Source: a virus. Taken from it: a stretch of 26,242 nucleotides of DNA. The stretch is taken from positions 1-26,242 of IMG/VR virus record IMGVR_UViG_3300043772_003284; one strand, 5' to 3'. Positions 6,404 to 14,749 of the stretch are shown in pieces. The translations under genes were made by a program, and so were the position numbers. The notes beneath the pieces were generated by a model, which did not search any database, had not been told where the DNA came from, and saw only the letters and a program-made list of their open reading frames with translations. Position 1 is the first letter of the stretch. Every line of letters starts with the position of its first letter.

Positions 6404-7395
6404 ACTGCCTTACGGAACTTATAGGACTTGACGAATGCGGAACGCGGGTAGCTGGCAAGCTGTACATTAACGATATGCCCGGGTGGAATAGTTCGCTGTT
6501 AGGCTACCTAACCACGGACGAAAAGCCAAACACCGCGGATGTATTTAACGCCGCCGCGCTTCGTGCTGCCATGCGCCTTGAGGATGACTGGCGGCAGGCG
6601 ATTACATCCAAAATTAGCGCGCCATCCATTATTGGAAGGGGCAACATTGGGATGTATCAAGACGGCAAGCGCATCCGCCCTGCAAGCGCAGGAAAGCACG
6701 CGGGCATTCGTGTAACCGCAAATGGATCTGCATTCACGCAGCTAAACATTGACCAGATTAAGGTGTTTTGGCCTGTGGCGGTGTCTTCGTCTATCATTGT
6801 CGTGGACTTGTTGCAGGGGGCTATTTTAGCTACTTACCCATTCACAAGTGTGGCTGGAGGCTATGCCACCATTGAGGCGAACCTTGCCGTGCGCAGCATG
6901 GGGCAAGCTATGGACATAGCTATACTTGCACCAGCCAACAATGGCAGCTACGATGGTGCTATCACCTACGGCGGATGTCGTGAATGTGGCACGAAATGGG
7001 AGGCAGCCGGAAAAAACGTCTACGCGCAAACTACCGCGTTTACAACGGGTGGGCCTTATACGGATGCAACGGCTACAAGCCTCGGACATATTAACGGCGT
7101 TTCGGCAACTTATGCGCTATCCTGCGACTATGAGGCGGTGCTGTGCCAATACGCCCACAGGCTTAAACGCGCTATGGTTTACGCGGCTTTGGTGGAGGTG
7201 CTGAATGAGGCTTTGTTTTCCAAGCGTCTTAACTCCTTCACGAGCGTAAATCGCGAAGATGTCGTGGAGCAGCGCGATATGTATGCCGAACTTTATAATG
7301 AGGCCGTTGGCAGCGTTTTTACGAACCTTGTACTGCCAAATGATATCTGTTTCGCTTGTCGGCCAGCAGTTAGGGCAGCGACATATATTCCGTAA
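6400..7395 (+). CDS. Hypothetical protein after the capsid gene, probable virion protein
   Basis: A 331-residue protein I do not recognise. It starts MNCLTELIGLDECGTRVAGK and contains a CxxC at residues 193-196 (GGCRECG). The middle part (about 110-190) is rich in beta-forming residues, and the C-terminal third has an acidic, helical stretch (VEQRDMYAELYNEAVGSVF). Its start overlaps the stop of the CxxC peptide. Its place after the capsid gene suggests a head-tail connector, minor capsid or decoration protein. A role in the virion is inference from position only. Confidence 0.75.
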   Translation: MNCLTELIGLDECGTRVAGKLYINDMPGWNSSLLGYLTTDEKPNTADVFNAAALRAAMRLEDDWRQAITSKISAPSIIGRGNIGMYQDGKRIRPASAGKHAGIRVTANGSAFTQLNIDQIKVFWPVAVSSSIIVVDLLQGAILATYPFTSVAGGYATIEANLAVRSMGQAMDIAILAPANNGSYDGAITYGGCRECGTKWEAAGKNVYAQTTAFTTGGPYTDATATSLGHINGVSATYALSCDYEAVLCQYAHRLKRAMVYAALVEVLNEALFSKRLNSFTSVNREDVVEQRDMYAELYNEAVGSVFTNLVLPNDICFACRPAVRAATYIP

Positions 7396-7410
7396 CTAAA
7401 CACACACTAT

Positions 7411-7983
7411 ATGAACCGATGCTACCTATCGCCGCGAATCACAGCGGCAACATCGATGCAGCGCGCACACTCTTTTGCGGATGCAAAACAAAGCCACGCC
7501 CAAATCGCCTTATTTTTAGACGTGGAAAAAACCCCGCGATATGCACCTACCAAGACAAGCACGTTTTGCAACGTAGCCGCGCACGACTTCGCTACACTCG
7601 CAGGGCACTACATACCGCGCGTTTGGTGGACTATTGAAGCGATGACGCGCAAAGACACCGCCGCGATTTACGGCAAAAACTGCGTGGAAATGAACGCAAA
7701 CGCGCTGCATGATTGGTTTTTTTCGCATGGTAGGTCATTTGGCTGGGGGCGTACCGATATTATAGAAGCGCAGGAAATCGTGAATAAAGGCGGCTTCGCT
7801 ATCATTGTGGCCCGAAACAAAAACCGCAGACAAAGCGGACACATTTCAGTTATTATGCCCGGCGATGTGCAGGCTATACCCTTGCAATGGAACGCCGGAC
7901 GCGTAAATAAAGCGTCGTTCAGGTCATCTTGGTACACGCGCGTAACATTCGACAGCTGGGGAGTTTATTCGATTATGCCGTAA
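7411..7983 (+). CDS. Probable cysteine-type endolysin (NlpC/P60 or CHAP-like)
   Basis: A 190-residue protein with the layout of papain-like cell-wall hydrolases. A cysteine opens a helix at residue 53 (TFCNVAAHDFA), followed by N-A-L-H-D-W-F, then G-x-AIIVA and a catalytic-type histidine at 144 in GHISVIMPG. The C-terminus is aromatic (SWYTRVTFDSWGVYSIMP). In this family Cys and His are the catalytic pair that cleaves peptide or amide bonds in peptidoglycan. There is no signal peptide, so release would depend on the holin encoded at 1038. It could instead be a virion-associated hydrolase, since it follows structural genes. The gene begins 15 bases after the preceding stop, with ATG in the context ACACTATATG. 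Confidence 0.6.
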   Translation: MNRCYLSPRITAATSMQRAHSFADAKQSHAQIALFLDVEKTPRYAPTKTSTFCNVAAHDFATLAGHYIPRVWWTIEAMTRKDTAAIYGKNCVEMNANALHDWFFSHGRSFGWGRTDIIEAQEIVNKGGFAIIVARNKNRRQSGHISVIMPGDVQAIPLQWNAGRVNKASFRSSWYTRVTFDSWGVYSIMP

Positions 7984-7993
7984 GCGCAGCGCA

Positions 7994-8009
7994 TTTTAAC
8001 ACTTTTTAA
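7994..8009 (+). repeat. Recurrent motif TTTTAACACTTTTTAA, copy 2
   Basis: Exact copy of the string at 4600-4615, about 20 bases upstream of the operator-promoter at 8030. Confidence 0.6.
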
Positions 8010-8029
8010 GAATTAAGCGGTGCAGCCCT

Positions 8030-8061
8030 ATTGTAAGATATTACAATGGGGCTTACTTTTG
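8030..8061 (+). promoter_or_regulatory. Operator-promoter of the early (replication) block
   Basis: The -7 box TACTTTTG (8054-8061) has TTG (8031-8033) 20 bases upstream. A perfect inverted repeat ATTGTAA-N4-TTACAAT (8030-8047) covers the TTG, exactly as in the promoter at 4626. The first ATG of the block (8066) lies four bases after the box, so the transcript would have little or no leader. Confidence 0.75.
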
Positions 8062-8065
8062 TCTT

Positions 8066-8185
8066 ATGAACAACACCAAAAAAGCACTAATCGCAATTCT
8101 TGCAGTTTTTGCACTAATTGCCCTCAACGTGGCGGCAGGCTACGCCGACAAACAATGTTTAACTAAACAAACCGAACAACGATGA
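8066..8185 (+). CDS. 39-residue membrane peptide, first gene of the early block
   Basis: MNNTKKALIAILAVFALIAL continues into NVAAGYADKQCLTKQ and then TEQR. Two lysines precede one hydrophobic segment of about 18 residues (7-24), as in a signal anchor or an uncleaved signal peptide, followed by a short polar tail with one cysteine. It starts directly after the promoter box and its stop overlaps the next ATG (ATGA at 8182-8185). It might be a small inner-membrane protein affecting the host early in infection; the sequence does not say. Confidence 0.6.
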   Translation: MNNTKKALIAILAVFALIALNVAAGYADKQCLTKQTEQR

Positions 8186-8391
8186 ACACTAAGAGGTACT
8201 TGTTATTTATTGAAAGCGTATATGAAGAATCGGGCGGGCTTCACGACGTAGTTGGAGCATTTAAAACTATTGAAGATGCTAAAAATTTTTTAGCGAAGCG
8301 TGAGCCATTGCATGAACGTGATTACTATTCTATATGGGATACTCACAATTTAACACTCATTGAAACAAGTAGAAAAACATCTCAAGTATAA
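8182..8391 (+). CDS. Hypothetical protein, 69 residues
   Basis: A small soluble protein of unknown family, MNTKRYLLFIESVYEESGGL and onward, with a mixed strand-helix pattern: a beta-like start (YLLFIES), a helix around FKTIEDAKNFLAKRE, and a second strand region (YYSIWDTHNLTLIE). It is AT-rich compared with the recombination genes. It is coupled to the membrane peptide by an ATGA overlap and precedes the next start by four bases, so it belongs to the early transcript. No function can be assigned. Confidence 0.7.
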   Translation: MNTKRYLLFIESVYEESGGLHDVVGAFKTIEDAKNFLAKREPLHERDYYSIWDTHNLTLIETSRKTSQV

Positions 8392-8395
8392 AACC

Positions 8396-8644
8396 ATGAA
8401 CATCAGAATTAACCCATTCGACGGCATCAACCTTGAAGTAGAAACCAAGGAGATTAACCTTAACATTTGCCTATCCAAAGGTAGTGGCCTTGAAGCCGAC
8501 ACCGCCATGAAGTTTGTCCAAACAGCTTACCACGCCGTTTCATTCGTGGATGAACAAGAAATGGACACCACCCTGTTCATCATGGAGCTTATCCGCCGCC
8601 TACCACAAGACAAAAAAGAACTTTTTAAGAGCCTTAACCTATGA
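8396..8644 (+). CDS. Hypothetical protein, 82 residues
   Basis: Starts MNIRINPFDGINLEVETKEI at an ATG in the AAACCATGAA context shared by many starts in this phage. The frame also opens at a TTG at 8360, but that lies inside the preceding gene. The N-terminal half looks beta-rich and the C-terminal half helical and acidic-basic (MELIRRLPQDKKELFKSLNL). Its stop overlaps the ATG of the helix-turn-helix gene (ATGA at 8641-8644). No family recognised. Confidence 0.7.
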   Translation: MNIRINPFDGINLEVETKEINLNICLSKGSGLEADTAMKFVQTAYHAVSFVDEQEMDTTLFIMELIRRLPQDKKELFKSLNL

Positions 8645-8922
8645 ACCAAGTTACAACACGCACCGCGCATTTTACCGCCATGACCCTCAAAGCCGGCACT
8701 AAAGCGCATATTTTACGACACCACAAGCAATACACCGAACGCTTTGGAATATCCCGCAAAACCCTCTATAATTGGGTGAATGACACCAGCATGGTTGGCC
8801 CTGCTTACTCTTACGCATTCCTACACTTTACGGCCAATATGCTGAACTGCCAAATACCTGAAATGCTGGAATTTATTTACGGAAAAACAACGCTACAAAC
8901 CAAAACACAAGTTGAATTATGA
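8641..8922 (+). CDS. Small helix-turn-helix DNA-binding protein (probable)
   Basis: A 93-residue protein with a helix-turn-helix-like segment at about residues 33-49 (ERFGISRKTLYNWVNDTSM): a helix, a turn at Gly-Ile-Ser, and a recognition helix RKTLYNWVND. This resembles the DNA-binding part of Bacteroidota phage and mobile-element regulators. It lies in the early block, coupled by ATGA overlaps both to the gene before and to the Rad52-like gene after it. It is the best candidate in the window for the protein that binds the ATTGTAA/TTACAAT palindromes, including the one in its own promoter, but this is a proposal only. Confidence 0.65.
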   Translation: MNQVTTRTAHFTAMTLKAGTKAHILRHHKQYTERFGISRKTLYNWVNDTSMVGPAYSYAFLHFTANMLNCQIPEMLEFIYGKTTLQTKTQVEL

Positions 8923-9455
8923 ACACCACCGAAATCCAAAAACTACCAGACGCTGCCGCCGCAACACAAGCCATGCAGCAACTCGATGAACTTTTAACCA
9001 TGCTGGGTGAACAACCTGACAAGCGGTTTATTAAGACCAATAAATACGCCAACAACGCCGAATATTTGCCCATTGGCTACATTGAGGCAAAACTTGACCA
9101 AATCTTCAGAGGCTTATGGAAACTTGAAATCGTAAACCAGCAACAAGTGGCCAATGGCTATGTGGTATCCGTACGCTTATCGGTTTACAACTGGGTGGCA
9201 AACCTTTGGTTGGTGCGCGACGGCATTGGGGCCAAGGCCTTTGAAATGGAAAAAGGTGCGCACCCTACCGACTTTACCAAAATCAACGCCAAGGGTATTG
9301 AAAAAATCGTACCTATTGCCAAGGCGGAGGCATTCAAAAACGCCGTGAAATCGTTAGGCAATATCTTCGGGCGAAACCTCAACCGCGAATTTAAACACGG
9401 ACACGCACCCGACAAGCGCGTGAAGGAGATAATTGAAGGGCCTATTAATGCGTAA
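8919..9455 (+). CDS. Rad52-like single-strand annealing protein (probable)
   Basis: A 178-residue protein that I read as a phage Rad52/Sak-type recombinase, which coats single-stranded DNA and anneals complementary strands. Seen: EYLPIGYIEAKLDQIF at 49-63 followed by a W-x-L-E-I strand, a V-S-V-R-L strand near 83-88, a G-I-G-A turn at 102-105, and IAKAEAFKNAVKSLGNIFGR at 133-152. This order (substrate helix, antiparallel strands, then a helix with A-x-x-A-x-K-x-A-x-x-x-LG) is that of the Rad52 core. The gene directly downstream is a RecB/Cas4-like nuclease, the standard partner of such proteins in phage recombination. The family call is from pattern, not a database search. Confidence 0.65.
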   Translation: MNTTEIQKLPDAAAATQAMQQLDELLTMLGEQPDKRFIKTNKYANNAEYLPIGYIEAKLDQIFRGLWKLEIVNQQQVANGYVVSVRLSVYNWVANLWLVRDGIGAKAFEMEKGAHPTDFTKINAKGIEKIVPIAKAEAFKNAVKSLGNIFGRNLNREFKHGHAPDKRVKEIIEGPINA

Positions 9456-9467
9456 TACCCCACAACC

Positions 9468-10217
9468 ATGAACCTATCACAATCCGCCGTTAAGACTTGG
9501 GAAGCGGCTACCCAAACAGCCCCACAAGGCGTAAACCATTACGACTCCCCAGCGTGCAAATACTATTGGAAGTTGATTTACATTGACGGCAACGAAACGC
9601 CGCCAAGCGATGCGCAGTTACTTGGCCAAGTTTTCGAGTACAAACTCACCGGACAAAAAACCCTACACGGACAAACACCCGAACTTCCTAAACTTAAAAA
9701 TGGTGGGCCTTCGGCAGATGAACGCATGATTGATGAACGCGTGGAAGCTACCAAGGCGTTTTTGGATCACCACGGGATAGTGCTACGAAACGGCAGCGTA
9801 TTCATTAAAGACGGCATCACCGGACACATTGACGCCGAAAGCGAAGTAGACGGCAAACCCGCCATTATTGACATCAAATTCACCGAAACCAAAGAAGATG
9901 ACAAGTGGCACGGGTGGGGCGATATGGACAAAATCGACCTGCTCCAACCCGCCACCTACGTTTGGGCAATGGGCCAACCATACCGCCGTTTTTACTACCT
10001 CATTGTTGGTAAAACATGGCTGCGTTTGGTTCAGGTTTTACTCACACAAGCTGACCTTGACGACATGCACGCGCGGTTTGCGGCGGTGCGCGAAGCCATA
10101 GCCGACAGCGACTTTGCCCCAACACCAACGTGGAAAAATTGCAAATCTTGCAAACTGGCCGACATCTGCCAACACGCGGTGAAGTTTCCGGAAATTGAAA
10201 CCTATCAGCGCGGCTAA
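9468..10217 (+). CDS. Cas4/RecB-like PD-(D/E)XK exonuclease with Fe-S cysteines
   Basis: A 249-residue nuclease. The core motifs are GHIDAE with D122, IDIK with D135 and K137, and the Q160-P-A-T-Y helix typical of RecB-family nucleases. A cysteine at 30 plus C225, C228 and C234 (CKSCKLADIC) match the four-cysteine iron-sulphur arrangement of Cas4 and AddB. It would resect DNA ends to give the single strands used by the Rad52-like protein encoded 12 bases upstream. There is no cas1 or CRISPR array nearby, so a recombination or replication role is far more likely than spacer acquisition. Its stop overlaps the helicase start (TAATG at 10215-10219). Confidence 0.85.
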   Translation: MNLSQSAVKTWEAATQTAPQGVNHYDSPACKYYWKLIYIDGNETPPSDAQLLGQVFEYKLTGQKTLHGQTPELPKLKNGGPSADERMIDERVEATKAFLDHHGIVLRNGSVFIKDGITGHIDAESEVDGKPAIIDIKFTETKEDDKWHGWGDMDKIDLLQPATYVWAMGQPYRRFYYLIVGKTWLRLVQVLLTQADLDDMHARFAAVREAIADSDFAPTPTWKNCKSCKLADICQHAVKFPEIETYQRG

Positions 10218-11605
10218 TGCTTTTCGACTACCAGCACAAGGCGGTTAGCGACACCCGCGCCGCCTTTTTAAACCACCGACGCGTTATACTAACCATGCCA
10301 ACCGGAAGCGGCAAAACATACACCGCCGCCACAATGGTTAAGGCAGCAGCCGAAAAAGGTCGCGCCCTTATGTGGGTGGCACACCGGAACGAACTACTTG
10401 ACCAAGCGCGCGCCTCACTCGCAAACGTAGGCGCACCCCCCGAAATTTGCACAAGCATACAAAAGTGGAACAGATCCGGCGGACGCATCAAACGACCAGA
10501 CTTCATCGTTATAGACGAAGCGCACCTAAGCATAGCGGAAACCTACAAGAAGCTAATCGAAGCCTACCCAAAAGCCTATGTGCTGGGATTAACCGCCACG
10601 CCGTACCGCTTGGACGCGCAGGGCTTAGGCGAAATCTACGACACTATTGTTGAAGGGCCGGCAACCCAACACCTAATCGACATTGGTAGGCTATCACCGC
10701 CCATGTACCGCGTACCATCGCAACTAAACTTTACCGAACTAAAAAAATCTGGCCGCGATTTCGACCCGCGACAAATGGCCGCCATGTGGGATAAGGCAAA
10801 GGTATTTGCGGGAGTAGTGCGAAACTTCACGCAAATGTGTCCAGAGGCCAAAGCAATAGCGTTTTCGTCAAGCGTAGAGCAAAGCCAAAAGTTAGTAAAT
10901 GAATTTGCAGCTGCTGGCTACATCGCTGCGCACGTGGACGCGGAAACGCCGCCAAAGGAAAGGGCAAGGCTGTTAGATTTATTCCGCAAAAGCCAAATCC
11001 AAATCCTATGCAATGTGGCTTTATTTACCGAAGGGTACGACCTTCCCGATATTCAATGTGTCATACTTAACCGCGCTACTTTGTCAAGGGCCCTCTATAT
11101 GCAAATGGTGGGCAGGGGTGGCCGTTCCGCGCCAGGCAAAACAGGCTTTTGGGTTTTGGATTTTGGGGGAAACGTCCTGCGACATGGGCGTTGGGAATCC
11201 CCCGTAGAGTTTAACCTTGACGGCACGCCACCAAGTGTAAGCGAAGGCGTCGCACCCATGAAGGTTTGCAAATCCTGCTTTATTATCAACCCCATCCAAG
11301 CCAAAGTTTGCACCGCTTGCGGCTGGGTTTTTCCACGACATACAGGCAACGCAGAAGAAACTGAACTTGTTTCTTTAGACCACCGCCCAAGTGTATTAGA
11401 ATTTGTCGAAATTTGCAACTCCGCCACCGCCCAAATGCGACCCGAAGCAGCAGCCCACAGGCTTGCAGCAGTAGCGCAAAACCCCGCCGAATACCGCAAG
11501 GCTTTGCAGCAGTTGGCTACCATGCGCGGTTATTCCGCAGGTTGGGTATGGCGGACGCAGAAAAACATCCCTTGGAAGGGAAGTGCAAAGATTATTAATG
11601 ATTAA
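10217..11605 (+). CDS. SF2 DEAH-type helicase with C-terminal zinc ribbon
   Basis: A 462-residue ATP-dependent helicase. Motifs: Walker A PTGSGKT at 28-34, DEAH at 100-103, TATP at 126-129, and motif VI QMVGRGGR at 296-303, so both RecA-like domains are complete. After them come two CxxC pairs, C351-C354 and C365-C368, giving a zinc ribbon, then a helical C-terminus. Phage helicases of this kind act in recombination-dependent replication, branch migration or origin remodelling. It is joined to the nuclease gene by a one-base overlap, so nuclease and helicase are likely made together and may work together like AddAB or RecBCD parts. Confidence 0.9.
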   Translation: MLFDYQHKAVSDTRAAFLNHRRVILTMPTGSGKTYTAATMVKAAAEKGRALMWVAHRNELLDQARASLANVGAPPEICTSIQKWNRSGGRIKRPDFIVIDEAHLSIAETYKKLIEAYPKAYVLGLTATPYRLDAQGLGEIYDTIVEGPATQHLIDIGRLSPPMYRVPSQLNFTELKKSGRDFDPRQMAAMWDKAKVFAGVVRNFTQMCPEAKAIAFSSSVEQSQKLVNEFAAAGYIAAHVDAETPPKERARLLDLFRKSQIQILCNVALFTEGYDLPDIQCVILNRATLSRALYMQMVGRGGRSAPGKTGFWVLDFGGNVLRHGRWESPVEFNLDGTPPSVSEGVAPMKVCKSCFIINPIQAKVCTACGWVFPRHTGNAEETELVSLDHRPSVLEFVEICNSATAQMRPEAAAHRLAAVAQNPAEYRKALQQLATMRGYSAGWVWRTQKNIPWKGSAKIIND

Positions 11606-11623
11606 ACCAAAAACCGAAACACC

Positions 11624-12439
11624 ATGAAATCACAAATTTTTCGCGACCATTTTCAAAACTTTAAGGGCTATCAAATCCCTAAAGCCCAGCTAATTATTGC
11701 AGACATTCCTTACAACCTCGGAAATAATGCCTACGCATCAAATCCGGCATGGTATAAAGACGGGGACAATTCAAACGGCGAAAGCGAACTCGCAGGAACG
11801 TCTTTTTTTGACACCGATGAAAACTTTAGGCCAGCAGAATTCATGCACTTTTGCTCAACCATGCTGAAAAAAGAACCTAAAGAAAAAAGCAGCGCACCAT
11901 GTATGATTGTTTTTTGTGCGTTTGACCAGCAAATGTACCTCATAGAACTTGCCAAGCGTTACGGCCTAAACAACTACATCAACCTCGTTTTCCGAAAAAA
12001 CTTTTCGGCACAAGTTTTAAAGGCTAACATGAAGGTGGTAGGAAACTGCGAATATGGCTTAATACTTTACAGGGACAAATTGCCAAAGTTTAGAAATAAT
12101 GGCAAAATGATTTTTAACTGCATGGACTGGCCGCGCGATAACGAAAGCGAAAAACTACACCCAACCCAAAAGCCCGTTGAACTTTTGGAAAGGCTTATTG
12201 AAATTTTCACGGATGATGGAGACGTGGTTATTGACCCATGCGCAGGAAGCGGAAGCACATTAATTGCAGCGCAGCGAAAAAACCGAAAAGGATATGGTTT
12301 TGAAATCAAAAAAGAGTTTTTTGTAAAAGCCCAAAATTGGATTGAAACCGATTTTAATACCTTTGAGGAAATCAAAACGCTGGGGTATGCCAAAAGCAAA
12401 CTCGAAGCCGAAGCCCCTACCCTTTTCTCTACTCTTTAA
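11624..12439 (+). CDS. DNA adenine/cytosine amino-methyltransferase (beta group)
   Basis: A 271-residue SAM-dependent DNA methyltransferase modifying adenine N6 or cytosine N4. The catalytic motif DIPY at 27-30 replaces the usual DPPY, and the SAM site DPCAGSGST lies at 204-212, preceded by HPTQKP at 179-184. Catalytic motif first and SAM motif last defines the beta group. No restriction endonuclease is adjacent, so it looks like an orphan enzyme that protects phage DNA from host restriction or marks replication origins. It lies 19 bases after the helicase gene with a start in the ACACCATGAA context. Confidence 0.9.
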   Translation: MKSQIFRDHFQNFKGYQIPKAQLIIADIPYNLGNNAYASNPAWYKDGDNSNGESELAGTSFFDTDENFRPAEFMHFCSTMLKKEPKEKSSAPCMIVFCAFDQQMYLIELAKRYGLNNYINLVFRKNFSAQVLKANMKVVGNCEYGLILYRDKLPKFRNNGKMIFNCMDWPRDNESEKLHPTQKPVELLERLIEIFTDDGDVVIDPCAGSGSTLIAAQRKNRKGYGFEIKKEFFVKAQNWIETDFNTFEEIKTLGYAKSKLEAEAPTLFSTL

Positions 12440-12450
12440 GTCGCAAAACC

Positions 12451-14736
12451 ATGAACTTCAACCTATCTTTTTACCCAAACGTGCGCGCGCCGAAGCCATC
12501 GCACAACATGACATTCGAGGATTTTATCGACAATGTCCAAACTAACCCAGAATGGCAAGAGGCCGCAGAGCAAATCCAAGCCATAAACGATAAAGCCGAA
12601 CGCCGCGAAGCCAAAACCAAACTGCCCGGCGTACGCCTGTCCGGTACATTTTCCGGACAAAGCGACGATTCAATTATTACCAAGTCCGGTTTAATCGGCA
12701 TGGATATTGACGACTTTTCAGGCGATTTACAACTTCTCAAGGAGCAACTTTGCCATGACCAATTTGTGGCAGGAGCGTTTTTTAGCGTTTCAGGAAATGG
12801 CCTATGCGCGGTTTTTCGCATCACAACAGACGACTATGCCGAAGCGTACATACAAATTTCCGCTTACCTACGCAAAGAGTATAACATCACTTGTGACCCC
12901 GCGTGTAAAAATATTTCCCGCTTCCGGTTTATCACCCATGACGGCTTACCATACATCAACCTTAACGCTGTTGTTTTTGACATCAAGCCACCAAAGACGC
13001 AAAAGAAAGCGGACTTTGTACCCTACTCCAAAGACAGCGATGTAGAGTACATTATCGGCCAAATCCAAAACCTCGGCATAGACATCACCACCTCCTACGA
13101 AGATTGGCTAAAAGTTGGCTTCGCAATCGCCGACGAGTACGGCGAAAATGGTCGGAACTTTTACCACATCCTTTCCCAAAACCACCCGGAGTACAACGAA
13201 AACACAACCAACAAAAAGTACGACTCCCTCTTACGCGGTAGAAATTCCTCTAAACGCGTATCAATTCGCTCGCTTTTTTATATCGCAGCACAACACGGCA
13301 TTCGCACAGTATCACCGGAACGCGCCATGATTGACGCACAAGCGCAGCGCGTTTCCAAAACCACCAACACCACACAAGACCTCGTAGGCTCGCTCGCCGC
13401 CGTTGGGGTAAACATTTCAGAAGATAATGCCAAGATAGCACTCGAAGCGGCCAAGACTTCCAAGGTAAGCGGTAACGCTATGGACTTAATTGGCCAGTTT
13501 ATTATTTCCAACTTCGACCTCTACCGAAACGGCGTAACCCAACGCATCTACTGCAAGGCAGACCCCCTCCACCATAAGTTTATAGGTGAACAGGAAATCA
13601 ACTCTATGTTTGTGCGCCTCAAGCAAATCGAACCCAAGGTCAAAATCCAAGACATCAAGGCGTATATCAATTCCGAAAACACTCCAACCTTTCACCCATT
13701 CGCAGACTTTATCGCAGAAAAACAAGGCTACGAAGGACCAGACGTGGTGGCACAGCTTATTGATTGCATTAAAGTGGAAGAAGACAAGGCATACGGCCCA
13801 ACGTGCCAGCATGGCGTCTATAAGCAGGTGTTTATGCGTAAGTGGCTCTTGGGCGTGGTGGGCTCAATGCAGGGCCACCATAACGAACTTATGCCCATCC
13901 TTTGCGGGGCTGGGGGCATCGGTAAGACCGTATTTGTACGCGAACTTCTACCGAAGTCCATGCGCTATCTTTTTGGCTCGGGCATCATCGGCATGGGCAA
14001 AGACGACCAAATGAAAATGAACGAATTTCTTATCCTGTTGGATGACGAATTTTCCGGAAAAACCACGCGCGACTTTAAGACGCTCAAGCAGGTGCTTTCC
14101 TTGGATTATGTTACCATACGCCTACCATACGCAGCCACCACCGAGAAACTCCAACGCATCGCCTCTTGGATTGGCACGTCCAACGAAACCCAAATCATAG
14201 ACGACCCCACCGGCAACCGCCGTTTTGTACCCATGACCATTACCGAAATTGACCAAAAAGGAATGGAGAAAATTGACCGCGAAGCCCTTTGGTCGCAGCT
14301 TGTTACCGAATACACCAAAGCCGATACCGAGGAGCTACGCAAACCCCACCACCTTACGCGCGAAGAAATGAAGTTTTTAAACATGGTTTCCGCCGCATAC
14401 GCGGTTACATCCGCTGCGCAAGACCTTGTGTCTTTAATTGTAGACCTCCCTCAAATCGGGCAAAAAGTGGAGTATTTATCTTCATCGGAAATCCTTGCAC
14501 TTATGAAAATGAAGTACCGAGTTGACCAAGTAAACCCACAGCAAATTGGGCGCGTGCTTACCTCTTTGGGCTTTGAGCAATCACTAAAGCGCACCGGAAC
14601 AATGGTGAAGCGTATGTGGAAGGTATCATTAGTAAACTCCGCCGACCTTGGACTAATTGGCCGCGAAGTAACATTGCCGGGTTTAACACCTTATAACACT
14701 TTAACAAACGAAGATTTTTTAACTTTACCGAATTAA
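12451..14736 (+). CDS. VirE-type primase-helicase (BT4734-like N-terminus)
   Basis: A 761-residue replication protein in three parts. Residues of about 1-175 form the BT4734-like primase-type domain, with GLIGMDIDDF and GLCAVFRI strands. Residues of about 190-285 are a primase C-terminal helical domain (EDWLKVGFAIADEYGENGR). Residues of about 440-640 are a virulence-associated E ATPase, with Walker A GAGGIGKT at 486-493 and Walker B LLDDEF near 529-534; GTSNE and a D-x-TGNRRFVPM stretch follow, as in SF3 helicases. It would unwind and prime DNA at the phage origin. It lies upstream of the sliding clamp gene and 2.5 kb from the iteron-like array. Confidence 0.88.
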   Translation: MNFNLSFYPNVRAPKPSHNMTFEDFIDNVQTNPEWQEAAEQIQAINDKAERREAKTKLPGVRLSGTFSGQSDDSIITKSGLIGMDIDDFSGDLQLLKEQLCHDQFVAGAFFSVSGNGLCAVFRITTDDYAEAYIQISAYLRKEYNITCDPACKNISRFRFITHDGLPYINLNAVVFDIKPPKTQKKADFVPYSKDSDVEYIIGQIQNLGIDITTSYEDWLKVGFAIADEYGENGRNFYHILSQNHPEYNENTTNKKYDSLLRGRNSSKRVSIRSLFYIAAQHGIRTVSPERAMIDAQAQRVSKTTNTTQDLVGSLAAVGVNISEDNAKIALEAAKTSKVSGNAMDLIGQFIISNFDLYRNGVTQRIYCKADPLHHKFIGEQEINSMFVRLKQIEPKVKIQDIKAYINSENTPTFHPFADFIAEKQGYEGPDVVAQLIDCIKVEEDKAYGPTCQHGVYKQVFMRKWLLGVVGSMQGHHNELMPILCGAGGIGKTVFVRELLPKSMRYLFGSGIIGMGKDDQMKMNEFLILLDDEFSGKTTRDFKTLKQVLSLDYVTIRLPYAATTEKLQRIASWIGTSNETQIIDDPTGNRRFVPMTITEIDQKGMEKIDREALWSQLVTEYTKADTEELRKPHHLTREEMKFLNMVSAAYAVTSAAQDLVSLIVDLPQIGQKVEYLSSSEILALMKMKYRVDQVNPQQIGRVLTSLGFEQSLKRTGTMVKRMWKVSLVNSADLGLIGREVTLPGLTPYNTLTNEDFLTLPN

Positions 14737-14749
14737 ACGCCACTACACC

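Noticed and set aside
6246-6431. A 61-codon frame starting at GTG after the capsid gene
   Set aside because: It runs through the capsid terminator and through the CxxC peptide and overlaps the next gene.
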